A stretch of DNA of 64,000 bases. It comes from Leptolyngbya sp. NIES-3755. GTDB lineage: Bacteria > Cyanobacteriota > Cyanobacteriia > Leptolyngbyales > Leptolyngbyaceae. Shown here one piece after another: positions 26,390 through 34,895 of the stretch (position 1 is its first letter; each line of letters starts with the position of its first letter). The DNA lies in the NCBI GenBank assembly GCA_001548435.1, contig AP017309.1, positions 1 to 64,000 on the forward strand. Direction: 5' to 3'. The position numbers and the translations under genes are program-made. The notes beneath the pieces are model-generated. The model was not told where the DNA came from. It made no database searches and was given only the letters and a program-made list of their open reading frames with translations.

Positions 26390-26405
26390 TCAAGTTATGG
26401 TTGAA
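26390..26405. promoter_or_regulatory. recombinase-associated repeat upstream of recombinase 1
   Basis: TCAAGTTATGGTTGAA is the complement of TTCAACCATAACTTGA, one mismatch from the 18-bp repeats at 25178 and 25204. It lies 168 bp before the recombinase 1 start and just left of the dif-like site. Confidence 0.5.
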
Positions 26406-26417
26406 TTCCCTCATCAT

Positions 26418-26445
26418 ACTACAGATAAATAACCTTATCTGTAGT
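26418..26445. other. dif-like recombination core site
   Basis: ACTACAGATAA, a 6-bp centre ATAACC, and TTATCTGTAGT make a perfect 11+6+11 inverted arrangement. XerC/XerD sites have exactly this geometry, with ATAA and TTAT bordering the central six bases. It sits between the two tyrosine recombinase genes. A hairpin terminator is possible but there is no T-run, and the geometry is too exact to favour it. Confidence 0.7.
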
Positions 26446-26539
26446 TACGGTATGATTGCGGAATAGAAAGCGGTTTTTTAGTGGAACTCGATCGCGTACA
26501 AGAATAGGAATGCTGTAACGCTGTAGAAATTCATTTGAA

Positions 26540-26703
26540 TTGAGATCTCAAACCATTTCGATCCCTGAATTTTCAAACCCTTGCACAGCTTGAGTTATAG
26601 AATTGGATCTTTTCCGACTTTCTCCTCGAAAAATCGCTGTATCGATTGTACAGTCAGTGTTTCGCATGATTAGATCGAAATGGATTGAGATCTCAATCCA
26701 TTT
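26540..26703. repeat. paired TTGAGATCTCAA palindromes
   Basis: A perfect 26-bp palindrome at 26678-26703 has the half AAATGGATTGAGA. A related site at 26540-26563 (TTGAGATCTCAA, then ACCATTTCGATC) is arranged as its mirror, so GATCGAAATGG..TTGAGATCTC pairs across about 110 bp. A second pair of the same kind lies at 39445-39698. Confidence 0.75.
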
Positions 26704-26717
26704 GCACATTGATACAC

Positions 26718-27806
26718 TTAGTTTTCTGGATGCTGCTGTTCTGAATCCGGTGCTGTCTCGTGAATTGCTTGATAAAATGCAGATTCCGCTGCTGCCAGTC
26801 GTTTACCCTGGATGTAGCGCTCAAATACCTTCTCAGAACGATGCCCAGTTAGTGTTCGTGCCAGCAGTGAATCAATGCCCAACTCTACTAACTCGCTTGC
26901 ATAGGTGTGCCGAAAACGGTGTGGAGTCAAATTCTCAATTCCGGCTGCTTCACCCAAGCGAATCTTGGCGAAATAGTAAACGCCTTGATAGCCCAAGCGT
27001 TTACCCCGATTGTGAAAATCGTAGGACAAGAACATGGGACTTTCATCCTCCAGCACCTCTCTCTGCGCTTGTCTGTACTCCAAATACGCTTGAATCTGGA
27101 CTCGTGCTGCTTCTCGGATGGGCACGATCGTCTCTTCCCCGTCCTTTTTCCGAACAAACCGCAAACGTGTCCCATCATAATTTCCGAAATTATAATTTCC
27201 GACATTCAAGCGCACCACATCTTCGGCTCTCAATCCATGTGTTAGCACCGCTAACAACGCTCGATCGCGCCAATTGACTTCTTCAGTGCCGGAAAGTTCT
27301 TGCGCGATCGCCACAGAAATCGCTTGCATTTGTTCTTTACTGAAGTGACGGGGCAAGGGTTTGCCCAACTTCTGAAACTTCACCGCAGCAGTCGGCAGCA
27401 CCGCAGTGATGTCCATATAGCCTGCCAATTGAAACCAGCGATAAAAGCTCTTGAGTGCCGTCAGCGCTTGATTAATTGCAGCGGCAGAGAGCGGCTTGCC
27501 TCGACGGGTTGTACAGTCCTCCATCAGATACCGTTTAAACTGAGCAATTTCTCTCGGTGTGACATCGATCCACGCCTTGCTGCTCCAAGCCACAAATCGC
27601 TCTAACTCGATGCGATAAGCCTTTTGACTATTCGGCGCGAAATTACTGGCTTGCAAAAACTCCTTGATCCGCTCCAGGCGTAAATCTAAGATATCTCCTC
27701 GCGACGATTGCACCTGAGCGTGCGATCGATGGATTTCTGTGTTCGGCGATCGCACTTCTGAATGCGTCGCTACAATCCGAATTAAGGGATTAGAATTCGC
27801 AGTCAT
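26718..27806 (-). CDS. tyrosine recombinase 2 (Xer/phage-integrase type)
   Basis: The product of about 362 residues starts at ATG 27806, which has a GAGGCGG ribosome site; the frame is open to 27827. The core-binding domain is LERIKEFLQASNFAPNSQKAYRIELERFVAW. The catalytic domain is complete: Arg in LTHGLRAEDVVRL, Lys in VRKKDGEETIVPI, HRFRHTYAS, the TGH motif, and Tyr in EKVFERYIQGK near residue 340. It should be a competent recombinase. It shares architecture with recombinase 1 but has all catalytic residues, so a pair of one canonical and one degenerate enzyme is present. An 18-bp-type repeat lies directly upstream at 27822-27840. Confidence 0.9.
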   Translation of the reverse strand: MTANSNPLIRIVATHSEVRSPNTEIHRSHAQVQSSRGDILDLRLERIKEFLQASNFAPNSQKAYRIELERFVAWSSKAWIDVTPREIAQFKRYLMEDCTTRRGKPLSAAAINQALTALKSFYRWFQLAGYMDITAVLPTAAVKFQKLGKPLPRHFSKEQMQAISVAIAQELSGTEEVNWRDRALLAVLTHGLRAEDVVRLNVGNYNFGNYDGTRLRFVRKKDGEETIVPIREAARVQIQAYLEYRQAQREVLEDESPMFLSYDFHNRGKRLGYQGVYYFAKIRLGEAAGIENLTPHRFRHTYASELVELGIDSLLARTLTGHRSEKVFERYIQGKRLAAAESAFYQAIHETAPDSEQQHPEN

Positions 27807-27821
27807 ACCGCCTCTAATCTG

Positions 27822-27840
27822 GCTCAACTTATGCTTTCAA
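27822..27840. promoter_or_regulatory. recombinase-associated repeat upstream of recombinase 2
   Basis: GCTCAACTTATG followed by CTTTCAA is the complement of a TTGAAAGCATAAGTTGAGC box, matching the 18-bp motif near recombinase 1 apart from four bases at its start. It ends 15 bp before the start codon, so binding there would affect expression. From 27841 to 28083 only an AT-rich promoter-like gap is seen. Confidence 0.45.
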
Positions 27841-28083
27841 ACTTAATCTACCACGATTGATGTGTAAGATATGTACCTAATATCTAGGTCTTACTAAAGT
27901 CTGACTATGTTAAATCACTCAAGAATAATGAACAAATGTACTATAATGAGATCGTAGGAATTGCAAGGGTTTCGATAAGGTTTGATGATGTGATTTTTTG
28001 CAAGAATCGCGATCGCAGGTTTTGGGAAAGTGCGATCTGACAAGTCGCGGTAAGCTAGAGAACACTTGTTCGGCTATTTCGTT

Positions 28084-29025
28084 ATGACTTCTTCACCCCC
28101 AGCAAATTACGATGCCTCCTGGAAAGAAGCGCTCGAACGTTACTTTGAGCAATTTCTTGCATTCTTCTTTCCACAAATTCATGCAGAAGTCGATTGGCAG
28201 CGAGGTTGTGAATTTTTGGATTCAGAGTTCCAGCAAATGATGCGCGATGCTGAAGTGGGCAAGCGATTTGTCGATAAGCTCGCTAAAGTCTGGCGGTGCG
28301 ATGGAGAGGAAGTCTATGTCCTGATTCATGTTGAAGTTCAAAGCCAGTACGATGCGGATTTCTCCAAGCGCATGTACATTTATAGCTATCGGATATTTGA
28401 TCGATATGGTCGAGATGTTGTTAGTTTAGCAATTTTGGGAGATGCAGACCGCAATTGGCGACCAAGTTCTTATCATATCGATCTCTGGGGGTGCCGAGTC
28501 GGAATAGAATTTCCGATCGTCAAACTGCTCGATTATGGGGATCAATTCGCGCAACTCGCGCAATCGTTAAATCCATTTGCTCGGATCACTTGGGCACATC
28601 TACAAACGCAAGCGACCACCGCAGACGCAGAGGAACGATTGGCAAGAAAACTTCAGCTTGTTCTAGGGATGCAGGGATTAGGTTATAGTGAAGACACCAT
28701 TCTGGAGCTATTTCGCTTCATCGATTTGATGATGACGTTACCGCCAGAACTTGACCAAGCGTTTGATGCTGAGATCCGTCGCTATGGAGCCGAAAATGCC
28801 ATGCCTTACTTAACGACGATTGAACGGTTTGCGATCGAGCGGGGGCGCATGGAGTCAGCGCGTGAAGGGATCGCAGAAGTCTTAGATGCCCGATTTGGCT
28901 CAGTGCCACCTGCTGTCATCGAGCGATTAGAGCAGGTGAATGACGGTGAACGGTTAAAACAACTGTTACGCCAAGCGAGTACGACGAACACGATGGCAGA
29001 TTTTGAAGGATTGTTAGAAACCTGA
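28084..29025 (+). CDS. Rpn-family PD-(D/E)XK nuclease-like protein with DUF4351
   Basis: The product of about 313 residues starts at ATG 28084 (MTSSPPANYD). It matches the Rpn/Transposase_31 group: DASWKEALERYFEQFLAFFFP, then the nuclease core with an acidic residue after FL and HVEVQSQYDADFSKRMYIYSYRIFDRY, where the usual E-x-K is E-x-Q as often in cyanobacteria. Residues 255-313 form the DUF4351 helical tail (ARFGSVPPAVIERL). Rpn proteins cut DNA and promote RecA-independent recombination; the E-x-Q variants are untested as far as I can tell. It heads a three-gene unit with the C4 protein 39 bp behind. The parallel unit at 39785 has a DUF4058 gene in this position. Confidence 0.85.
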   Translation: MTSSPPANYDASWKEALERYFEQFLAFFFPQIHAEVDWQRGCEFLDSEFQQMMRDAEVGKRFVDKLAKVWRCDGEEVYVLIHVEVQSQYDADFSKRMYIYSYRIFDRYGRDVVSLAILGDADRNWRPSSYHIDLWGCRVGIEFPIVKLLDYGDQFAQLAQSLNPFARITWAHLQTQATTADAEERLARKLQLVLGMQGLGYSEDTILELFRFIDLMMTLPPELDQAFDAEIRRYGAENAMPYLTTIERFAIERGRMESAREGIAEVLDARFGSVPPAVIERLEQVNDGERLKQLLRQASTTNTMADFEGLLET

Positions 29026-29064
29026 CCTTATGCTGACCGCCGACTCATTATCTTGTGAAGACTG

Positions 29065-29604
29065 ATGGCTCGATCGATTAACCGCAAATGTCTAGACTGT
29101 GCAGCACTTTCCGCAGAAGAAGCGCAACAGCTACATGGGGAAGCAGGTGATGGCTGCTGGGATGCGGAACGCTGCAAAAAACGTCGATCGCATTACCGCA
29201 ATCGTAGCGATCGCAATGCCAAACGAGTTGTTCAGCGTCGAGTTCAATCCGTGCAAGAACCGTTGCACCGATTCTCGATCAATGTGCCTACGATCGCAAC
29301 CGTTGTCTTGATCATTTACAGTGAGCAACCGGAACGTTTCAGAGACGATACCCCGATTCATGCAATCAGTTCAGAACTCTGGGTGGGAACACAAAAGCAA
29401 GCCGAAATTGAACCGATCGTCTGTTTGGGAATGCGCGGCGATAAAGTCACAGCCCTCTTTCCTCAAATTCTTGAAGCGTTCACACAACAGTTTTCCAGGT
29501 CCTACAATGACGGCAGACCGTTCTACAAATTCGCAGCAAAAGTGCATCGACATATTCGCGATTGTTCGATTCCTTCTCCATTTCAACCCGACACAAAGCG
29601 GTAG
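29065..29604 (+). CDS. C4 zinc-finger protein of duplicated cassette, copy A
   Basis: The 179-residue product begins with a C-x2-C-x18-C-x5-C motif (KCLDCAALSAEEAQQLHG ... CWDAERC) followed by a very basic stretch (KKRRSHYRNRSDRNAKR), the look of a zinc-stabilised nucleic-acid-binding head. The rest includes SELWVGTQKQAEIEPIVCLG and an amphipathic helix LFPQILEAFTQQF. It is clearly paralogous to the 40576-41061 product, which has the same Cys spacing and the pattern E-W-G-K-AEI-PI-C. The last 35 residues have no counterpart there. The function is unknown; conservation of the head suggests it recognises nucleic acid or a partner. Confidence 0.75.
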   Translation: MARSINRKCLDCAALSAEEAQQLHGEAGDGCWDAERCKKRRSHYRNRSDRNAKRVVQRRVQSVQEPLHRFSINVPTIATVVLIIYSEQPERFRDDTPIHAISSELWVGTQKQAEIEPIVCLGMRGDKVTALFPQILEAFTQQFSRSYNDGRPFYKFAAKVHRHIRDCSIPSPFQPDTKR

Positions 29605-29613
29605 GAGGATAAG

Positions 29614-30315
29614 ATGGACTCCCACCCGCTAGAACTAGAACTCTGGCAAGAACTCGAAGAGGCAACGCAAGCACCCCAATTTGTGAACTTTGAGTTGTTG
29701 TGGTCGCTGTTGGAAGAAGCGATCCAGCATTTATCGCAAGCGCAACAGTTAGAGATCGCAGGTCATGCGATCGAGCAGATGGCAGAAATCATTCGACTGA
29801 GATCGACGCTGCTCATTTCGGAATGGGAAGCCGCGCATTCTGAAGTCGATCAAGAAGCTCCGACGATCGAGATGGCACTGGTCGATACTTGGGTGCGTCA
29901 GTCGATGACAGTGAATCTGGATGCTTTCGTTGAACAGCCACGCTCCACACGACGGCGATCGATCAAAGTCAAGTTAGCACCGACCGATTCAATTGTGCGA
30001 GAAGTCGAACCTGCTGCAATCGTACAAATGCTCGATGCAATGGAGCGAGAACAAAGTGCAGCAGACATGGTACGGCAATTGGCAGGTGAGGAAGATGTTG
30101 AGGCATGGTCCTCATCGATTGAGCAATGGTTACAGAATCACGCGGTTGAAGACTCAATCTCATTCTTACAGCTTTGGCAACAGCTAGAGATGCCGTGGGT
30201 TGAGGTGTGGTTAGGGTTACTCTTAGGCGGATTTAAGTTGCGGCAATCTGGACGATTTTATGAATCGGACGTGTGGATTACTGAGTTTGACAGAAAATTA
30301 ACGGCTGGCTCATAA
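29614..30315 (+). CDS. third protein of duplicated cassette, copy A
   Basis: The 233-residue acidic helical protein has a strong AGGAGGAT ribosome site only 10 bp behind the C4 gene. It is paralogous to the 41138-41881 product. Shared blocks are LQLEIAGHAIEQMAEII versus LKLAGDVIDRMAQII, FVRQSM.VNL..FVE, the WSSSIEQWL helix, and the C-terminal W-V-W-L-LLLG..L-Q-G-FY signature. No enzyme motif, signal peptide or membrane segment is present. Conservation of both ends suggests a protein-protein partner of the C4 or nuclease-like protein. I know no named family. Confidence 0.75.
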   Translation: MDSHPLELELWQELEEATQAPQFVNFELLWSLLEEAIQHLSQAQQLEIAGHAIEQMAEIIRLRSTLLISEWEAAHSEVDQEAPTIEMALVDTWVRQSMTVNLDAFVEQPRSTRRRSIKVKLAPTDSIVREVEPAAIVQMLDAMEREQSAADMVRQLAGEEDVEAWSSSIEQWLQNHAVEDSISFLQLWQQLEMPWVEVWLGLLLGGFKLRQSGRFYESDVWITEFDRKLTAGS

Positions 30316-30790
30316 CGGTTTTGTGGCAGGGCGTGATCGCAAAACGTGCCCTGCCCAAACGCTATGTCGTAGAGCAAGATGTGAATCTAGAATTGCGATC
30401 GACAGAATTTGAGAGTTGCTTTTTCAAGCATTGCTCAATCAGGATGCAACACCAGTCCCAAACAGCATTTACGTAATTCTCCGATCGTCGCCCTCCGTAT
30501 TTCTGCAAGTCCGCCTCATTATATGAAGCCTTGATATTCGCGGTGTTAAGCTTTTCTGCTTGATGTTTGCTTGATTCTTCTTCACTCGCTCTTCATCATA
30601 ACTTCATACAACTGAGATCAGACGATCGCTCGATTTCCGTATCGAGATTGCTGTTTTTCCGTAGGTTTTCTCTCTGCCTTTAGAAGTACGGTTGGTTAAC
30701 CTGAAGAAAAGCTAAAGTCCGTTCAATCGCCGCACTCTAGCTGATGGGTTTTTGTTGCCCAATGTTGTTCACACCTGTCGCAGAATTCCT
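30316..30790. other. gap with a possible gene remnant
   Basis: About 475 bp. On the minus strand roughly 30362-30590 is open and partly protein-like (KASYNEADLQKYGGRRSEN, then VWDWCCILIEQCLKKQ), but it has no start codon and probably is a remnant. The right part holds the promoter region of the next gene. Confidence 0.35.
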
Positions 30791-31513
30791 ATGTCTTCTA
30801 CCTTTCAGCCTCAAGAGCAGACCTTTGTGCTGGTACCGAGCAGCGACCAACCGCTCAATCCTGCGATCGTCAACGAAGAATTTTGCCGCTACAGTGGTGT
30901 GATTCCGATGGACTGGGAACTCGCCCGCGATCCCATCTACACGCCGCAACTCGTGCAACTGAGCTATCAAAATGGTGTAACAATCACTGCACAGCCGAAT
31001 CGAATTCTGTTTACCGAAGTGATCGCCAATAAAGATGCTTCAGAGTACCAGGCAGCGCAACTCGCACGTCAATTTGTGCAAGCCCTCCCGAATTTGAAAA
31101 TTGAAGCGTTCGGATTCAATCCGTTGGGTCATGCACAAATTGGCGATACCGAAGAATCAAGCCAGAACTATCTGACTCAAACATTGCTCGCACCCGGTGC
31201 GTGGCAAACCGTCGGTGAAGCACCGATGCGAAGCCGGATTAGCTTAACCTACACCCTGGAACACAGCCAACTGAATCTGACAATCAGCGAAGCAAATTTG
31301 CGGGGTGAAGATGATAGCTTTACGCCTGTGATTGTTTTCTCTGGCAACTTCAGCTACAGCGTTGAAGGTGAAACGGCTGAAGCGTGTCGTGCTTCCGTGT
31401 TGCAGCAGTTAGATCGATCGTCCGCAGACCTCGACTTCTTCATCGGCTTGATCAACGAGAAGTTTTTAGCCGCTGTTACCGCAGCTCCTGCCTTGCTGCC
31501 TGTGTTTGCTTAA
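30791..31513 (+). CDS. hypothetical protein, beta-rich
   Basis: The product of about 240 residues starts at ATG 30791 (MSSTFQPQEQ). It alternates strands and loops (VQLSYQNGVTITAQPNRILFTE, then RSRISLTYTLEHSQLNLTISEANL and VIVFSGNFSYSVEG) and ends with a hydrophobic helix (AAVTAAPALLPVFA). There is no signal peptide. It somewhat resembles the sporadically distributed TIGR04255 type, but I cannot confirm that. It follows cassette copy A on the same strand after a 475-bp gap and could be cargo of the same island. Confidence 0.55.
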   Translation: MSSTFQPQEQTFVLVPSSDQPLNPAIVNEEFCRYSGVIPMDWELARDPIYTPQLVQLSYQNGVTITAQPNRILFTEVIANKDASEYQAAQLARQFVQALPNLKIEAFGFNPLGHAQIGDTEESSQNYLTQTLLAPGAWQTVGEAPMRSRISLTYTLEHSQLNLTISEANLRGEDDSFTPVIVFSGNFSYSVEGETAEACRASVLQQLDRSSADLDFFIGLINEKFLAAVTAAPALLPVFA

Positions 31514-31745
31514 CTGAGAGTTCTTGTGTTCGGGTGCCGTGAATGGTGCGATCGCATAACGTTCGCGGCTGCGAGTTCAAAAAAATTATCGTTCAGCTAG
31601 AATTCGTTCTCGCTTCAACTGCTGATGTGCTGATGTCATTTATCGCACGGTTGTGGAGCAGATTGAGCGCGATCGCGACTTCGAGTTGAACGAAGCTGAT
31701 TTCGGTTGGAATCGGCACTTTTCCTTGTACACATTTACCATTGCC

Positions 31746-32583
31746 GGTCATGTTCTAGACCTGTGGATGAACTATCAGACCGTCCGCCCAAATTCATAGC
31801 GGTTAATGAACAATCCAATCACTACATCGTGCAACCAAGTGGACTTAGAAAAGCAGATGGTTTTTCGAGCTAATCGCTTGATGCGAGTGCGAAGGGTTAA
31901 GTGCTTGCGCTCAATGCGTTGTGTGTTTGTCTTACCAACCGTGTGTTTTTGGGAGTCTAACAATCGCAAGTAAGCCCCCCAACTATCAGTGTAGAACCGC
32001 TCAATGGCAAACGGGGCAAGCAGTTGCTGAAGGTGCTTGAGGGCTGCATCTTCATGCGGAGCGAGAACATAAGCGAGGACAACACCTGTACGATGATCAA
32101 TTGCGTGCCACAACCAACGTTGCTGTTTTTTGGATTGCACAAAGCTCCACATCTCATCCATTTCTGCTGCTTCAACTTTGACCACCATCGCGATCGGTGG
32201 CGGACTTTCCATCTGCTGTAGTAGCGCGGTGTTGACTTGTTCGAGATGGCGATCTTTTTTTAATTCTTCAATCACAGTGGTTGGGCTAATCTTCAGCACT
32301 CTTGCCGTATCCCGAATGCCACTGCCATTCATCGCCATATCGCTAATTTGCTGCTTGACTTCCGGCAAATACCCCCGATAGCTGTACTCTCGGATGAAAG
32401 AACGGCGAGAGCAATCGGTATTGCGACAACGATAACGCTGTTTGCCTTCGTCACTCTTGCCATTTTTGACAACGTTCGTACTGTTACAGCTTGGGCAGCA
32501 AACGGGTTCAAGTACCATGTCTACGAGAACAGTTAGAAAACCGTTCTATTCTCGCATAAAATACACAGGTCTAGAACATGACC
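31746..32583 (-). mobile_element. IS1-family insertion sequence
   Basis: The 838-bp element has perfect 20-bp inverted ends: GGTCATGTTCTAGACCTGTG at 31746-31765 and its complement at 32564-32583. No 8-9 bp target duplication is present: the flanks are ACCATTGCC and AAGCGGTTC. The sequence left of it is not the rest of the AAA-like gene it truncates, so a deletion ran leftward from the IS. The 31514-31745 stretch has only a short open plus-strand tail (EQIERDRDFELNEADFGW) of unknown origin. Confidence 0.95.
31775..32518 (-). CDS. IS1-family transposase
   Basis: The 247-residue single-frame transposase has an N-terminal zinc finger (CCPSCNSTNVVKNGKS ... CRNTDC), a helix-turn-helix (GSGIRDTARVLKISPTTVIEEL), and a DDE core (EMDEMWSFVQSKK, FYTDSWGAYL, QRIERKHLTLR). 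Classical IS1 makes InsAB' by a frameshift; this cyanobacterial type is one frame. It looks intact and full length. Confidence 0.95.
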   Translation of the reverse strand: MVLEPVCCPSCNSTNVVKNGKSDEGKQRYRCRNTDCSRRSFIREYSYRGYLPEVKQQISDMAMNGSGIRDTARVLKISPTTVIEELKKDRHLEQVNTALLQQMESPPPIAMVVKVEAAEMDEMWSFVQSKKQQRWLWHAIDHRTGVVLAYVLAPHEDAALKHLQQLLAPFAIERFYTDSWGAYLRLLDSQKHTVGKTNTQRIERKHLTLRTRIKRLARKTICFSKSTWLHDVVIGLFINRYEFGRTV

Positions 32584-33231
32584 AAGCGGTTCAACTTCGT
32601 GCAATTGAAATCGTTGAAGACGGATGGCTTGACCGATATTAAACGGCGCACGATGCTTATCGCGCATCAAATCAGACGGGGTTGCAACCCCAAATAAAGC
32701 AAACGTCAAACGATTAAAGATGGGGTTGTCGGCTCGACAATTGTAGAAGAACCGAATCAGTGCGAGAAAGTCATCCGCAGAGAAGTCGAGGCTGAGAATT
32801 GTTTCAATCTCATCGACGAAGATCACGATCTGTTGAGAAGTCGCTCGCAGGAGTACTTTTTCGATGAACTCGCCCAAACGTTGTGGCGCAGAGAGATCGC
32901 GATGCTCGCTCCACCAGTTTCGCCAAGTGGCGCGATCGAGACTCGGAAAAGCATTTGCTAGATTCAAAGCAATGCCCGTATACCAATGTTCAGGGGAGAC
33001 ATAACTACCGAGTCCATTGAGGTCGAGCAAAGCGCAAATCGTTCCCTTTGCTTGAAGTTTCTGCATCGTCCGCACCCGCAAGCTAGATTTTCCCATCTGT
33101 CTTGGATTTAAGACATAACAGAACGTTTCTGCACTCAGCGCTTCATACAGATCCAAATCAGCTTGACGCTCAACATAAGTCGGGTGATCAAACGGCAGAG
33201 AGCCTCCGAATTGGTAAGAGCAGGATAGCAT
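32584..33231 (-). pseudogene. AAA-like domain ATPase truncated by IS1-family element
   Basis: From ATG 33231 about 216 residues remain of an AAA-like (AAA_35) protein: SCSYQFGGSLPFDHPTYVERQADLDLYEAL, Walker A-like NPRQMGKSSL near residue 44, and Walker B-like QQIVIFVDEIE near residue 140. After PLGHVL the frame enters the IS1-family end. Typical family members continue for another 100-200 residues or carry WD40 repeats, all lost here. It starts 10 bp behind the intact AAA-like gene, so they were an operon. The Arg-finger half of the ATPase is gone, so it is probably dead. Confidence 0.85.
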
Positions 33232-33241
33232 AGTCTCTCGG

Positions 33242-34594
33242 TTATAAGGTGCTGAAGCGGTAATGGAAATATTGCTGATAAATGTCGCAAAATGCAACGA
33301 CAGTATTGCCTTGCCAACGCACAATACCTAAACTATCTAACCGATAGGCTTGCTCTGGCTTGAGTTGCACCGCTTTCTTTTGATCGATGACTGCCTGCAT
33401 CGCGATCAGTAGATCTGAGCTTTCTTGTAACTCTGCCCAAAGGTTTCTCAGATGGTTGCTGTACAATCCGCTTTCTGTTGCTGCGGATCGCAGAAGTTCT
33501 TGCAGTGATCGTTGAGGCTCAGTCCTCAACAGCATGAAAGCTTGGTAGACCATCCACGGATGCCCGCCTGCGGTTTGCGTGAGTTGCTCAATATCAGATG
33601 TGGTGATTGACAATTGAAGATTTTGTGCCAATTCAGCCACTTGTGTTTGGGTAAATTCTGAGAGCTGAACGGGCATTCCAACATTGAAGGGAGAGCGTTT
33701 CACATCGAGAGGCACATAAACTTCAGTTGAATGCGCCACAATCAGTCGCAGCTTTGCCCAATCCTTAAAAACCTGTGCTGTTTCTCGCCAAGTTCGCAGT
33801 AATCCTAAAAACTCCTGAGCGACGATCGAATACGGAAAGAGCCGATCCACATTATCCAGACAGATGAGCAGGGGTTGCTCTGAGGTCGCTAAAAGATAGT
33901 CTTTTAGATAAATTGTGCAATTGTCGTTCAGCCCAAAGCTTTCATCCCAGTATTCATTCAATTGATGCGGCAGTTCAAGCTGTTGACTGAGGCTGAGACA
34001 AAACCATCGTAGAAACCGTTCTAGATTTTGTACAATCTCAACTTCGGGCAGACGTAGATTGAGATAAGCAGATCGATATCCTTGACGGTCTGCATAATCT
34101 AACATTGTGGTTAGCAAGAGCGTTTTGCCGCGTTGACGAGGGGCTTTCACTCGGATCAACGCACCAGGTTGCAGAATTGCTTCACGACAAAGCGCTTCAG
34201 TTGGGGGACGTTCTACATAGTACAAAACTTTCGGTTCAATCAATTGATGGCTCCCTGAGTTTTGTAGTTTGTCCGCTTTACCATTGGTAGGTGCTAAATC
34301 GCTGTTTTCATTATCCTCCAATGTGGCGGTTGCTTTCAATTTAACGCCTTCTCTCAGCAGGAAATGTAGAAGTCGCTTTGATTTCCCCGGACTATCGCCG
34401 CCAATGCTGAACTTTCGATAAACGCCACTCATGCGGGCAGTGAAGCTTGAAAGTGAGAGGTTAAGTTTTTGAATCACCTGCTCTTGGTTCATATCGCTCT
34501 CAAACCAAGCTAAGAATGCCTCTGTTTCAGGTGGAGAAAGATTGTACTTTCTTGCCATTTCCGTCAGCATCTGGTTGATTTGCATTCTCTTCAT
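33242..34594 (-). CDS. AAA-like domain ATPase with N-terminal vMAP-type helical domain
   Basis: The 450-residue protein starts with a helix-turn-helix-like domain (NLSPPETEAFLAWFESDMNQEQVIQKLNLSLSSF), as in vWA-MoxR-associated proteins of cyanobacteria. A linker leads to an AAA_35-type STAND-like ATPase: YYVERPPTEALCREAILQPG, a Walker A variant KAPRQRGKT near residue 152, Walker B QPLLICLDNVDRLFP near residue 240, and a C-terminal winged region (TAGGHPWMVYQAFMLL). STAND-like ATPases are signal switches, many in defence or conflict systems. An ATG three codons in is an alternative start. The gene leads a pair whose second member is broken by the IS1-family element. Confidence 0.8.
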   Translation of the reverse strand: MKRMQINQMLTEMARKYNLSPPETEAFLAWFESDMNQEQVIQKLNLSLSSFTARMSGVYRKFSIGGDSPGKSKRLLHFLLREGVKLKATATLEDNENSDLAPTNGKADKLQNSGSHQLIEPKVLYYVERPPTEALCREAILQPGALIRVKAPRQRGKTLLLTTMLDYADRQGYRSAYLNLRLPEVEIVQNLERFLRWFCLSLSQQLELPHQLNEYWDESFGLNDNCTIYLKDYLLATSEQPLLICLDNVDRLFPYSIVAQEFLGLLRTWRETAQVFKDWAKLRLIVAHSTEVYVPLDVKRSPFNVGMPVQLSEFTQTQVAELAQNLQLSITTSDIEQLTQTAGGHPWMVYQAFMLLRTEPQRSLQELLRSAATESGLYSNHLRNLWAELQESSDLLIAMQAVIDQKKAVQLKPEQAYRLDSLGIVRWQGNTVVAFCDIYQQYFHYRFSTL

Positions 34595-34731
34595 CCAAGT
34601 TCAGTTGCATATTCTGTCTTGTTGAGAATTCTACCTCTGTTCACGATCGCTTTTTCGTGTTTGAAGCTGCTGTTTTGAATCACAGACAGGATCTGGAATT
34701 TCAGGATTTAGAGAGAAGTCTAAGAATCTCT

Positions 34732-34791
34732 GGAGATATCTCTTGACAGGTTTGGAGATACCTCCTGAATCAGAATGCAATACTGATCTCC
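34732..34791. promoter_or_regulatory. GGAGATA boxes upstream of MuA-like gene
   Basis: GGAGATATCTC (34732-34742) and GGAGATACCTCC (34754-34765) are short palindromes spaced 22 bp apart. An inverted CTTGGAGATCAG lies near 34783-34794. They sit about 100-160 bp before the MuA-like start, so they may be operators for a repressor of transposition. Nothing else is supported between 34595 and 34895. Confidence 0.4.
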
Positions 34792-34895
34792 AAGACAGAA
34801 GCTATTCGCTATCTCTAAAGGGTTCAAAGCTGAACCTCATGACTGTGAGTAGAAAAGTTCACTGATTCAATCTTTCGTGCCCTAATTGTTAAAAC

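Noticed and set aside
26418-26445. Rho-independent terminator
   Set aside because: The stem is not followed by a T-run on either strand, and the exact 11+6+11 spacing with ATAA/TTAT borders fits a Xer core site better.
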